From positions 1,366,537 through 1,422,377 of the forward strand of contig MNCI01030123.1 in NCBI GenBank assembly GCA_015680685.1: DNA of 55,841 nucleotides, in the 5' to 3' direction. The notes under the pieces are model-generated. The model worked only from the letters and a program-made list of their open reading frames with translations, did not search any database and was not told the origin of the DNA. Position numbers and translations under genes: made by a program. Below are positions 23,647 through 34,300 of this stretch, piece by piece. Positions within the stretch are counted from its first letter, which is position 1. Each line of letters opens with the position of its first letter. The stretch comes from Gnetum montanum (Eukaryota > Streptophyta > Gnetopsida > Gnetales > Gnetaceae).

Positions 23647-23674
23647 TCATTGAGCCTCTTGCTACTTACGCTAA

Positions 23675-23790
23675 TCAAGTGTAAGGTTTGGTTCACTGTG
23701 TTGTTGTTATCTATCACTATTTGATAAATCACATTCAATAGCAATCATGAATATCACTAACACCTTTGCTGTTCTTGCACCTCTTTGTAT
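23675..23790 (+). pseudogene. Pararetrovirus movement protein N-terminal fragment
   Basis: After the intergenic region the plus strand again gives the movement-protein start (SVRFGSL, then LFDKSH), as in the leftward copy at 25988 (MSVRFDSL). The fragment is only about 35 codons long and runs into the inversion point near 23790. So the rightward copy continued into a second genome unit before the palindrome formed. Confidence 0.55.
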
Positions 23791-24440
23791 CAGAATTGCA
23801 AAATTGACGAAGGTGTCAATGGTATTTGTGACTAAAAAACATGATTTATCATATAGTAATGGAAAATAATAACACAATGAATCAAACCTTGCACTCAATC
23901 AGTGTAAGTAGCACGAGGTTGAACAAGCTTTGCTATCAGTAAATTGTAACAAAATGGTTTACCAATTGATCAGAAACAAATTTTATGTCATGATTATTTA
24001 AAGAGAATTATTGTAATCAATTAAGACTATCTTAATCACAAGGATTGAAAGAAGCAAAGCATTGTGAAAGACACAAACTTTAAATAATCACCAAATCTAA
24101 TCATGAATACCACTAACACCTCTGCTAATCTTGCACCTCTTTGTATCATAATTGCAAAATTAGTGGAAGTGTTAGTGGTATTTGTGATTGAAAAACATGA
24201 TTTATCAAATAGTAATGGAAAATAAAAACACAATGAATCAAACCTGGCACTCAATCTATGTAAGTAGTGAGAGGCTCGACAAGCTTTGCTATCAGTAAAT
24301 TGTAAACCAATTGATCAGAAACAAATTTGATTTGGTGATTATTTAAAGAGGATTGTTGTAATCAATTAATACTATCTTAATCATAAGGATTCAAAGAAGA
24401 AAAGCATTGTGAAAGACACAAAATTTAAAATTCTATAGTT
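23750..24440 (-). repeat. Tandem duplication of intergenic region plus movement-protein start
   Basis: Two direct minus-strand units of about 340 bp, at about 24440-24095 and 24085-23750. Each holds a GAAAGAAGCAAAGCATTGTG-like block, an intergenic stretch with a decayed primer site, and a movement-protein start (MSARFDSLC at 24254 and at 23898). The second unit meets the plus-oriented copy at about 23790, giving an imperfect palindrome. Confidence 0.7.
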
Positions 24441-24449
24441 TTCATCATA

Positions 24450-25988
24450 ATATCCTTTCATATCTTAGTTAGGAGAATTACAATGTCTTTGGCTACTCAT
24501 AGTTTTTGAAGATTATCCTTTTTCAAAGTCTTTTTGATGTTAGGGTTGGAGGTAGGGTAGATAAATCAATGACTATTATTCTAGAGAGTTGTTGTATTGG
24601 ATATCTTGAAAGCCTCTTCTTACCTTTGGACTTAATCTCTTGAAATTCTTGATTTCTAAGATATTTTGAATTCTAGAAAAAAATTAAATGTAGTCCTTAG
24701 CTTCTATTGATACTTCACATGCTAGTAGATGCTTACTAGGTATAGGAAACTTTACTTCCCACTTTAATTCATGATTCATGAAAATAGTATTGCTTAACTA
24801 AAATATACCTCTTTCTTTAGTTGATGCATAGATAGAATTTGGAAGCAAATATACTCCATGAATCTCCACATAGAGTAATAAAATGGAAGTGATATGTTTA
24901 TCATATAAGGATAATTGAAAATTAGATTGAACAAAGCATAAAACATTAGTACTTAAGATTCCTTTAAACTAACAAGTTTTAGTTAATTCCCAGATAGTTT
25001 TTTCATCATCTTACATACCATTTCCAATAATTCTACTGTATAGTAAAGTAACTAGTAACTCATCATCTATATCATAATTGAACTTAGGATTGATTAAAAT
25101 ATCTATTTAACCCTAATGTACATAATGTAGTTTTTTCTTTTTCCATTTTTCTATTTCTTACTCAGTGAAGAAAGGCAAGAACATTAGACAAATACGAAAT
25201 TCATTTACATATAAAATAGCTTTACACTACTTAATTAAGTAGTCATAAGAGAAAAAATATTTTTTCAAACATTGTAGAGAGATTCTTTTGAAATATTCAA
25301 AAATTCTAAGTTCCCTTGGAAATTAACAAAAGACCTTTTGCTTAGAATGGATTCATGAAATGAAATTACAACTTTCTCATCCTTAGAAATTCTTATCAGT
25401 AGTTGCTGACCTCATCATGAAAGCATGATGTGTGTCCAAGTTAACATCATCTAGACCATCATAACAATCTTCTGCTAGCAAAGAAAAATCTCTCCACTAG
25501 TCGTTCCTTAAAACATTTTTTTCTTCAGCTTGCTCTTCTAGTGTGGCTTGATCATAGATTGAAGAAGAATGTTCAAAAAAAATAAAATTATTGCTAGCAG
25601 TAACATCTTCTATAAGTTTTTGATATTCTTCCTAGAAAGGATTAGGTCTACAAATCTAAACTTGATGCATTATAGAGCAACTTCCAATTTTCCATTCATC
25701 AGACCCATGAAGGTTGTAAACAAGAAAGTCATAACTTGGCTTAATAGCTTTAGGAATATTCACTAATGATGTAGGAGCACTAAAAGTGTAGCGAATATGA
25801 AGAAATTCATCAATCCATTCAAAATCAAAATCATCTAGCTTTGTGGCCTTTCGAGAAGTAGCCTCCGATACCATTTTTATGAGAAGTGAAAAATCATCGG
25901 AGATGTTGGTGGTATTCATAACTACATAATTTGATTTATTAGATAACAATGGAAGATAATAACATAATGAATCAAACCTTACACTCAA
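24450..25988 (-). pseudogene. Pararetrovirus movement protein, decayed
   Basis: The start is the ATG at 25988 (MSVRFDSLCYYLPLL), about 30 bases after the primer-site remnant. The frame is open for 110 codons to 25656 and can then be followed through stops to about 24450. Later blocks read YDIDDELLVTLLYSRII near 25060, HSNFQLSLYDKHITS-like text near 24900, VEIHGVYLLPNSIYAS near 24850 and DLSTLPPTL near 24545. The D-containing core and the later beta-rich part fit the 30K movement-protein superfamily. Identification rests partly on its place before the coat in the related copy. The protein would carry virus between cells. Confidence 0.55.
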
Positions 25989-26016
25989 TTAGCATTAGCA
26001 GTGAGAGGATCAATGA

Positions 26017-26028
26017 GCTTAGCTACCA
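26017..26028 (-). other. Pararetrovirus primer-binding site, leftward copy
   Basis: On the minus strand TGGTAGCTAAGC, a decayed Met-tRNA primer site followed by TCATTGATCC. It lies between the TATA box at 26229-26235 and the movement-protein start at 25988, as in a caulimovirid leader. Confidence 0.55.
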
Positions 26029-26228
26029 GTAAAATCTAATGAAACTTTTTATCAATTGATTAGAAACAAACTCAATTTGGTGATTAGCCAAAGCTAATTC
26101 TTGTAATTAATTAAGATTGTTTCAATCACAAGAATTGAAAGAAGCAAAGCTTTATGAAGGACACAAACTTCAAAATTCTATTTCTATGAATGCAACTGGT
26201 TCATCTGTATAATAGAGAAATCATAGGC

Positions 26229-26235
26229 TTATATA
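26229..26235 (-). promoter_or_regulatory. TATA box, leftward pararetrovirus copy
   Basis: Minus strand TATATAA within GGCTATATAAGCC, followed by TATGATTTCTCTATT. Same context as the rightward box at 23428. Confidence 0.65.
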
Positions 26236-26239
26236 GCCT

Positions 26240-26900
26240 TATAAAGCATTTTGATTGGGAAATTTTACAAGGAGGGTAGAGAAAAAGTAACCTAGGAAAT
26301 CTATGATAGTGCTTAAAAAATTACATGATGAACAAAGCATAATTTGGACTATGTCCTTTGACTCTCATTAAAGATTTGAGTTAATTTGGATAATTCCTCT
26401 AGGATAGATGGAGATGTGTCTTCTTCTTGGGATTCTTCATGGGATTCTTCAAGTGGAATCGGTTTAACCATATTATGTTCATTGTAATAATAGGTTCTGT
26501 TACCATAAAGATTGATGTATTGGAAAACATTACAAAGATGTGTTTCCAAAATACCCACTGCAGCAAATTATTAAAGTAATTTCTTTCCTCTTGGTTAACA
26601 TAAAGGTGATTCCTTATTAGCAAAATGTTGTCAAGCAGTTCTTATTGCTAAAGATGCCTTAAAAGTTTTGGCTCTAAGAGGCTTCATTTAAGGTTATTGA
26701 CAAGATAATCAATGCATTCTGCCATATTGACAAAGAAGTTAAGCGATGAGTAGAGATGACCAATGCTACTAGAACTTTCTTGAGGAAAGTAGCTCAGGAT
26801 TTGGTGACACCATTGTGTTCTTTGCTTAAGCATTATGAACAACCATTGTTACCATTATTTAGGATTAGTATGATTGAATAGACTTGATGATGAAGAAATG
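26240..26900 (-). pseudogene. Conserved block after RNase H, leftward copy
   Basis: Leftward counterpart of 22800-23400. Visible phrases are LSYFPQESSSIG near 26790, SSLNFFVNM near 26745, a piece around 26620 (NHLYVNQEE) and the open frame from 26558 (MGILETHLCNVFQYINLYG) to FNESQRT at 26349. The last part is Glu/Ser-rich (EESHEESQEED). Similarity to the rightward copy runs over the whole length, although both are broken by stops. Function is unknown. Confidence 0.55.
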
Positions 26901-28230
26901 GCTTGAAACATAAAACTTTTCATTTCATGAGTTAGCACATCTAGAAGATGACTGACTATACTTGGAATTTGTTCAATTAAAAAATGATATTGTCGTAGAA
27001 AAAATTGCCACCAAGCAAACCTTTGAAGCTTTGGAGAACTTGTGATATTTATTTTCATTAAAGTAGTAAGATTAGAGAAATTAGTTCTTAAAAAAATGAT
27101 TTTTAATTAAATAGCAAAGGAATTTCTCTAACCCTTTAATTGCAACAAGGATCTATTTCTCAACACACCATATTTTAAGCTCATCATTGGCAAAACCACT
27201 TCAAGCATAAGTACAAAAATTTTCACATTTAATTTGATTTGTACATTTTAACAAAACTACTTCCCATGCATCATAACTTGCATCAATATCAAGAATGAAT
27301 GGTCCATTAAAAATGGTTCTATTGGAGGAAGATTCTTATATTCTTTCTTTAATAATTGCACCTGTTTAGTTGCTTCTGGAGTCCATTCAAAAGGAGTTGA
27401 ATTCTTTGCTTTTATAATAGTTACATTCTTCTGAGAGAGATTAGGAATATGTTTAGCAACATAATTTAAACAACCTAAGAATATCTTACATTATTGTTTG
27501 TCTTGTAAATGGTCTAGAAACTAATCAATCTTTTCTAAGACATGAGTTTGCATATGGATTTTTCCATCATGTACAGTAATTCATAAAAATTCAATGCTAC
27601 TTTGAAAAACCTAAAATTCCTTTGGATTATTGGATAATCCATTTTCATGTTTTGAAGTTAACTCTACAAATGTCATCAAATGCTCATAATGTTCTTCTAT
27701 AATATTTGAAAATATCAAAAAACCATCTATATAGTTAGCCATAAAATCTTTATGGGCCTCAAAAATCATATCCATTCACCTTTGAAACTAGGTTGGACCA
27801 TTTTTTAATCCAAATGGCATAACCAACCATTCAATAGAGATGAATATGAGTGCTAAATGTAGTTTTGTGGACATCTTGAGTAGCTATCTTGATTTGGTGG
27901 TAGCTGAATTTATAGTCAAATTTTGAGAATACTTTTTTTCTTGCTACTCTCAATATGAGCTCTTCTTTGTTTGGAAAAGGTCATTTTATATCTATGATTA
28001 ACAACATTTAATGGGATATAATTTATAATCATTCTTTCTTTTCCTCTCTTTATTTTAGCATGATTTCAAATAATGAAACAAGCACATGAATAATTTGATG
28101 TTAAAGATCGGATTAACATTTTGTTTAGAAATTCTTTAATCTAACTAGAAATGTCTTCTTCATTTATTTTATTCATAGTAATGATTTTTCCTTATACTAG
28201 GATGCTGTGGATTGTTGGAATATGGGCTTG
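26900..28230 (-). pseudogene. Pararetrovirus reverse transcriptase and RNase H, leftward copy
   Basis: Homologous to 21330-22770. RT blocks read from about 28200 leftward. The catalytic box at 27733-27722 reads YIDG, so the second Asp is lost, whereas the rightward copy keeps it. The connection block with IPNLSQK lies near 27450. RNase H covers about 27330-26900 and ends with THEMKSFMFQA near 26935. Several TAG stops and small indels differ from the rightward copy, so the two decayed independently after separation or came from different virus copies. Confidence 0.8.
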
Positions 28231-28399
28231 AGGACTATGATTTGCTCAAAACTATAGTGGATGTTCACAACAACAAGACTATAACATTTTTACTTATTTT
28301 GCTTAAGATTATGTGATATTTCCTTGGTACTTTAGCATTCTTGGTATTGTTACTTTTCTAGATTTAACTATATATACTACTAACTCTTATTTAACTATA

Positions 28400-29322
28400 T
28401 GAGGACTAATCAAATTTATAAAATTTGAACCCAAACAAAGATCATGCTTGAAACCAATAATTTGTGTAAAATTTGTTTTACCAATATATGTATCTTGTAT
28501 TTTTGTGTACATCTATGAAAACTTGTTAATATTTCTGATGCCATTTATAGTTTTAATTTTAAAAACTTTGGTAGTTTCTACCCATGTTTCCATAACATGT
28601 TCATGAATAAAATTATGCATAGCAGTAGTATCAATGAAAGAAATAAACTTTTTTCATTTTAGTCTTCCATCAATAGTAACTTTAATTGGAATAATAATTT
28701 TATTAGCAACACTTGTTTCTTTCTTGATTTGATATAATATTGCTGCTAAAACCTTTGGAGTTTTTCCATATTTTCTTACTAGTGATAGCTATTGCATATT
28801 CGTTTTCTTATATGGAAAAATTTTGAACTTTGCTAGAACTTGTACTTTGATAATGTCATCATCAAAATAGATCAATTCATTTGAATTTGATGATGTAATT
28901 TCTGATATAGCTTCTCTTGGACAATGGAGGTTAGGAAAAAATTATTCTTCATAAGTGAATTGAGGTGAATAACTTGGATCAACTGTAGATGATGGTCCTA
29001 GAATATTAGCAAAAGGATTTATACAAGGATTAGATTCATTTTTTTAAATTAATATTTTTTTAATAGTCTTCATCTTGATCTAGTTCTCCTAAGTTTTGCA
29101 AGTTTGGAGCCTATGAAGGAAATATGTAACTCAAATATAAATTCACTAATTGTACCTTTGACCATTTTACCTACATCAATTTCTAATGCTTGTTCATCTT
29201 GCTCTCCCTCTTCCTCTTCTTTACTTTGACTATCACTTAGAACTAACTTATAGATGTTTTCTCCTTGTTCCTTCATTCCATAAAATTCTTCCTCATTTTC
29301 TAATAACTCAAGGATAAGTTTT
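28400..29322 (-). pseudogene. Pararetrovirus coat end, acidic linker and protease, leftward copy
   Basis: It begins at about 29322 within the last coat codons (LENEEEFYG), so the coat with its zinc knuckle is absent. The acidic stretch follows (open from 29276 to 29070: SKEEEEGEQDEQ, then IDVGKMVKGTISEF). The protease is centred on 28640, with the active site reading Asp-Thr-Thr. The rightward copy has Asp-Thr-Ser at the same place. The truncation at about 29322 abuts an Athila LTR piece. Confidence 0.65.
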
Positions 29323-29329
29323 CAGTCAG

Positions 29330-29870
29330 TTATGAGGATATGATGAAATTCAATTCAATTGGTTGCATTAAAACATCATTGTCGATGTATGCATTCCTTC
29401 ATCAACATATCAATGTTGATGCAAACCTAATAAATGCCTATAGAAGTGCATATATTCACAACATTTATGATACCACTTGGTCGTACTCTTAGCTAGACTC
29501 TATTAGTTTGTTTCTATAGAAGTTAGTAATAGTTACCAAGTATCTATAGTATGAACTAAGTGAACTGAATCAAATTTTATTTAAGTGAACATGTACCTAA
29601 ACATATTTTCATGGTAGCAATAAAATTAAATCTAGTTTCTTCATTTTAGTACTTAACTCGACATTTGAATTCACTTTCTAGCAATTTATTTTAATGATTA
29701 TTTAATTTTATGAACTTAGTGAATTAATCTAATTTCATCACACTTAGCTAATTCACATAAGTATAACCAACATCTAGTATAAATGCATTGATGTTTGGTA
29801 ATCTCAATGGTAAATACATGGTATTCCCAGTAGTGAACATGTGGCATTTCATCTTACCTAAACCATCTAG
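29330..29870 (+). mobile_element. Athila-type LTR fragment
   Basis: Plus-oriented and related to 17521-18335. Shared features are the GATGCA/ATCAACAT words at 29395-29425, the GCCTATAGAAGTGCATAT region near 29440 in place of the TATA box, TTTAAGTGAAC at 29580, and the TTTGGTAATCTCAATGGTAAAT and CCCAGTAGTGAACATG phrases at 29795-29842. Diverged but in the same order. The right edge is uncertain. Confidence 0.5.
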
Positions 29871-30632
29871 TTTTTGTAATGGGAATCTAATGAATAGATT
29901 CCACCTTAGGCATGTCTCTAAGGGATCTAGTTTCATGCATGGCCTTAGGCTCATCTTGTGGCTACTTCTCTCCTTACCCTTGTCCACCTCTTGGGTGCTT
30001 CTCCCAACTCTAATATGGTTCTTTTAATTTTAGACCTCTTTTAGATGTTATCTACAATCACAAGAATGATTGATCATTAGTCTTTAATCACTACTTTCTT
30101 GGCATTACTAATCTTAATTATTCTTGGATTTTGGCTTAATTTCAAAAAATTTGGTACTAACATTTCTAAGTTCTCATAGTCTATCATTTTGAAGGTCCTA
30201 AGGTACTTATTTCATTAAATTATTGATATTTTAATTATTATTTATTATTAATTAGAAGAGATAAACTACATAATATAAATGTCTAAGGAAGACTTGAAGT
30301 GACTTCAATTTCATATAAGCTATAAAAATAGAGGCTTAGATGATTTGAATATGCATAAAGAAGATCAAATAATGAGCGTATAAACAAAAGTTGCTACATC
30401 ACTATTATAGAGAAGCCATTGAAATGAAGACCAAGGAGGACATAGGAAAATTAATCAAAGATGAATTGAAGAAGCTTCAAATAAATAAAGATCTAGCCTT
30501 TTATAAAGGTGAATGGTGAAAAAGAACTCATATGGCTAACCCCATTTTCTTTGGATAAGGATAGGATGATGATCATGATAATGATAATTGCTCTATGAAG
30601 TTGCAAGATTTCATCTCTATGAAAGTTAAGCT
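29871..30632. other. Spacer with a weak plus-strand coding remnant
   Basis: 29871-30300 shows no clear feature. At 30426-30630 the plus strand reads MKTKEDIGKLIKDELKKLQINKD and then an acidic tail. The tail resembles in kind the Asp/Asn-rich end that precedes the 3' LTR of the chromovirus at 39590-39690, so this may be the 3' end of an older element of that family, whose LTR piece follows. This is inference from position and composition. Confidence 0.35.
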
Positions 30633-30847
30633 AGATGTACTATAATATCTAGTCCTTTGTTAAGGGAAGAATTGTATTATTAAGTATGTAAATATCCTTC
30701 AAAAGAAGAGGCATCTCATTATGAGAAGTTGTAACTATTCATGGTACCCCTCAGGGATAGGTTTGATCTATGACATTTAAGACTAAGCTTAGAGGTTGTA
30801 TCAGTATGGAGTTGCAAAGATAGATTAGTAAGTGACAAGAGCTAGGT
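30633..30847 (+). mobile_element. Truncated chromovirus LTR beside a full one
   Basis: About 215 bp similar to the first 45 percent of the 500-bp LTR at 30848-31347 (CCTTTGTTAAGG, CCCCTCAGGGATAGG, GACATTTAAGACTAAG). It stops exactly where the full LTR starts. It is an LTR of the same family interrupted by insertion of the element at 30848, or a rearranged tandem copy. Confidence 0.75.
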
Positions 30848-31347
30848 TGTAACATCCTGTCCCTTGTTAAAGATGGAAATGTATTTGTAAAAAATTTAAT
30901 TAATCTTTGAATTAAGGGGTTCCTTGTTATGAGGAGTTACAATTATTCATGCACCCCTCATGAATGGGTTTGACTTATGCCATTTAAGACTGAGTTTAGA
31001 AGTCATGTTGACATGGAGTCGTGGAGCTTGAATCGACAAGTGAAAAAAGTTGGGTGAAGTGGAACAATATGGGATTGATCATCTCTTCGACTAGATAGCC
31101 TAACCATGGTTTTAGTGTTGGATTACCTCTGAAGGTCCTAAGGGTCATAAGAAGATAACCCAAGATCATTGATAGTATACCTAAACAAATTTTATTAATA
31201 AAGTTCCAATATTTATTTTATTTTCAATTGCATTTCATTGGAAATATTTGTAAGTTTGAATGTATGATCTAGATTATTTTCATGTTAAACAATAATTTTA
31301 TGTCATGATCGATTGAATTTATTAACATTCCAGAATGTGATGTCACA
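30848..31347 (+). repeat. Chromovirus 5' LTR
   Basis: 500 bp, from TGTAACATCC to GATGTCACA, ending TG...CA. It matches 39716-40214 along its full length with scattered substitutions. Confidence 0.9.
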
Positions 31348-31349
31348 TT

Positions 31350-31361
31350 TGGTATTAGAGA
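31350..31361 (+). other. Primer-binding site, Met-tRNA type
   Basis: TGGTATTAGAGA, two mismatches from TGGTATCAGAGC, one of them C to T. It lies two bases after the 5' LTR. Confidence 0.85.
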
Positions 31362-34300
31362 AAATCATGGTCCAATAGCTGAAAGTGGATTAAAGAAAGA
31401 AAAATAATCACTAATTTTATTTTATTAAAATAAGAAATTAAGTGCATTAATAAAGAATATGGGATATGGAAAAGTTTGGAAAAATTGTGAACATGGATGA
31501 CACAAAATGAATTAAACATTCAATTTAAAGGATTGAAGGAGATATTTAGCAATGTCTACTTAAGCCATTCATTCTTGCTTGGTGGCATCATCTTTTTTGA
31601 GTACATCTCAATATCTAGTTAAGCCATAATAGAGTTGTTGAATGTGATTTTTGGTACTTTCAGTTGTAACATTTACCTTATTAGCCTTTGCATTTTCTGA
31701 TTCTAACAAGTTGACTTAAAGCACCCATTTTATTACATCCTTCTACCATTCCTTTTCCTTCCTACGTATGCATAAGATTAGGACCATAAGTAATAAAAAA
31801 AGAGAAAAGAAAAATAAAAATTAAAGAATTCACTACTTACATAAAGCTAATCGTTTTCAATCTTGAGTATTGACTCATGATTCAACAAGTGTTGGCCAAG
31901 AAAGTAGCAGTTTCTAGTTCCCCTAAGATATATTTGAGATTTTTGGTGACTTTTGGAGTATTAGTGGGGATGGCATGAAATGTTGATGAACCACCAGATT
32001 GAATCAACTTAGAATAAATTTTGAAGTTAAAATATTTATATTCCATTAAGTGATATGAATCCTCATGAATAGAGTGCAAAGTATTCTTAGTGATTTGATT
32101 TCAAAGACTATGAAGAAGAACAAGTTCTTCTTTTGTAATAGTCACGATTTCTCCTAAAGAGTAGGATGAGCCATTGATGGTAACCAAAGGAGTCATATTA
32201 ATGGAAAGAAATATGAAAATGGAGAATCTTGATAGAATATATGAGCCTCTAGATAGAGTTTGATCCTTCATCAGAATCACCTGCAAATACTATACTCAAG
32301 GAGATTTGAATGGTGGGGTAGTAGTATGTTTAGAACTAGATTTATGTGGGAAGTCCCTTTCCAACCCTTGGATAAAGTACTCTTCACTAAAGAACATATA
32401 AAACAAAAATATTGGATTAAAATTAAAAAGGAAAGTATTTAAAACTTGATAACTAATAGGTAGTTAAATTTACCTCTAGTTCTTTTCCCTTCTCTTTGGG
32501 TTTACGACTTGAACCATATCTACTAGAACCTTATTTAGTGTATTTTTTAAATTAAAATAAAGGATAATATGAATATATATATATATAATAGTAATAATAA
32601 TATAAATGCATTGATAACATATCTTGAAACTAGATTTTGTTACTGCTACCTTTCTTTCTTAGATTTGCTTCTCCAACATCTCCTCCTTATTTGTTCTGTA
32701 GCCTAGAATGAACTAGCATGTAAATACTATGAAGAAAAATAATTATTAAATAGGAAAAATATATAAATAAAAACAAATTTTTTATGGGCCTTTGTGAGGG
32801 CTTCTTAACGTTTTTTGGAATGTTTGATTTGAGCCCTTACAACTCTTTCTTTCTCAAGAAACTCAAGGTACAGAGTAGGATTGTAATAATTAAGGCTATT
32901 ATTGGAAGCATCATAACTCAAGAGTAAGGTTAGAATTAACGACATACAACATATAGTATAAGGTTTCCTTGGATTCTTCTTATTGGTAGTTGGAAGTTGC
33001 ATGGCAAGGTGTAAAGTAGAAAAATAGGAGAGGGATCAATCATATACCTAGCTAGTTTTATCACCATGGGGAAGATAAGTTAAGTAGAAATTAACATGGG
33101 AAGATTGAGGATTCCACAAATTTTTATCATATATTAACATACATAATTGATAATTGCTTTTATCAATAAAATTAGCTTGTAATATTCCTTTTGAGGAAGC
33201 ATAGAATCAACAATATAATTAGATAACTCTCTTTGGAAAAAAGCTTGAAATTCATTTAATTTCATGCTAGGTATGAAAGGATTTGCCCTAGTGTGGAAAT
33301 CTAAGATCTTCCAAATGATAGTAAGAGTAATTACCAATCTTCTAAAAACCATTCTATAAAGAGAACTTTCATAGAGATGGTAAAGATTACACCATTATCT
33401 TATGACAACCTTACAATAAGTAGTTTTAAATATGAGAAAACTAATAATTTAGACAACCCAAAAATTTTAAGATACTCAAAACCCTTAATTTCTAGCAAAC
33501 TAAAAAGTAAATCAATAGCTTCAACTACATAATTTTGATGTAAAATAATGTAAATAGAAGCCACATAACCTAAGGTAATGGGAGAAACCTAAACGAAATG
33601 CTTGGAAGAAGCCATGTTGCAAACTTGGTACACCAAGAAATATTTGTAGCTATTATGAAAAGGGATAATATGATGATGATGGGAGAAAAAATGTCTTTCT
33701 CATGAATTTATAGAAATGATTTGCAAATCCTAGTAGTAGTTGAAGCTAGATTTGACTAGAGAAAATCATAGTCAAAGTTTAGATAACAAGTAAGTAATTA
33801 CTAATTAATTTTTAACTAATAAGTACTTTTTAAATTTAATGATTGACAAGACTAGTAAACTAGAGATATAATGAGTCCAATGAATAGTTCATGAGATATC
33901 ATGTTTTTCAATAAATGTACCATTAATTAAAATTAAAAAAATTTTAACTTTATAAAAAGTAAAAATTAATTTTAATTTTTAATTCCCATTCAAAAATTTT
34001 TATGTTCTAGGATTAACCTCATGACCTCCAAGTCATTAACCCCAAGTCTTAAGCCTCGTTTAGCTAGTGACCTATCAAAGTTTTGAGGTTTTCCATAAAG
34101 AAGGATAGACAGACAGACACACATATACACACAATAATTAAAATAATTTTTGTAAGAAAATTTTGGCCCTATAGGATAGATGGATATAGGTAGTTGTGAC
34201 TAGCCAGTTGTAGCACATATGGGCTGGCCTAAGCATGGCATGGCCTACCACATTGTTATGTGATAGGACTATAAGGCCCTACTTTGAAACATCATGGTAG

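Larger units (their letters stand above)
18340..29325. mobile_element. Palindromic endogenous pararetrovirus complex (Caulimoviridae)
   Basis: Rightward (18340 to about 23790) and leftward (29325 to about 23800) sequences of one caulimovirid lineage meet tail to tail. Each side shows blocks in viral order: movement protein, coat, protease, RT and RNase H, an extra block, and an intergenic region. The family call rests on the movement and coat region layout, a coat-type zinc knuckle, the RT/RNase H form and a methionine-tRNA primer site instead of LTRs. Athila LTR pieces flank both sides (to 18335 and from 29330), so the complex probably lies inside older Athila sequence. All frames are broken. 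Confidence 0.8.
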
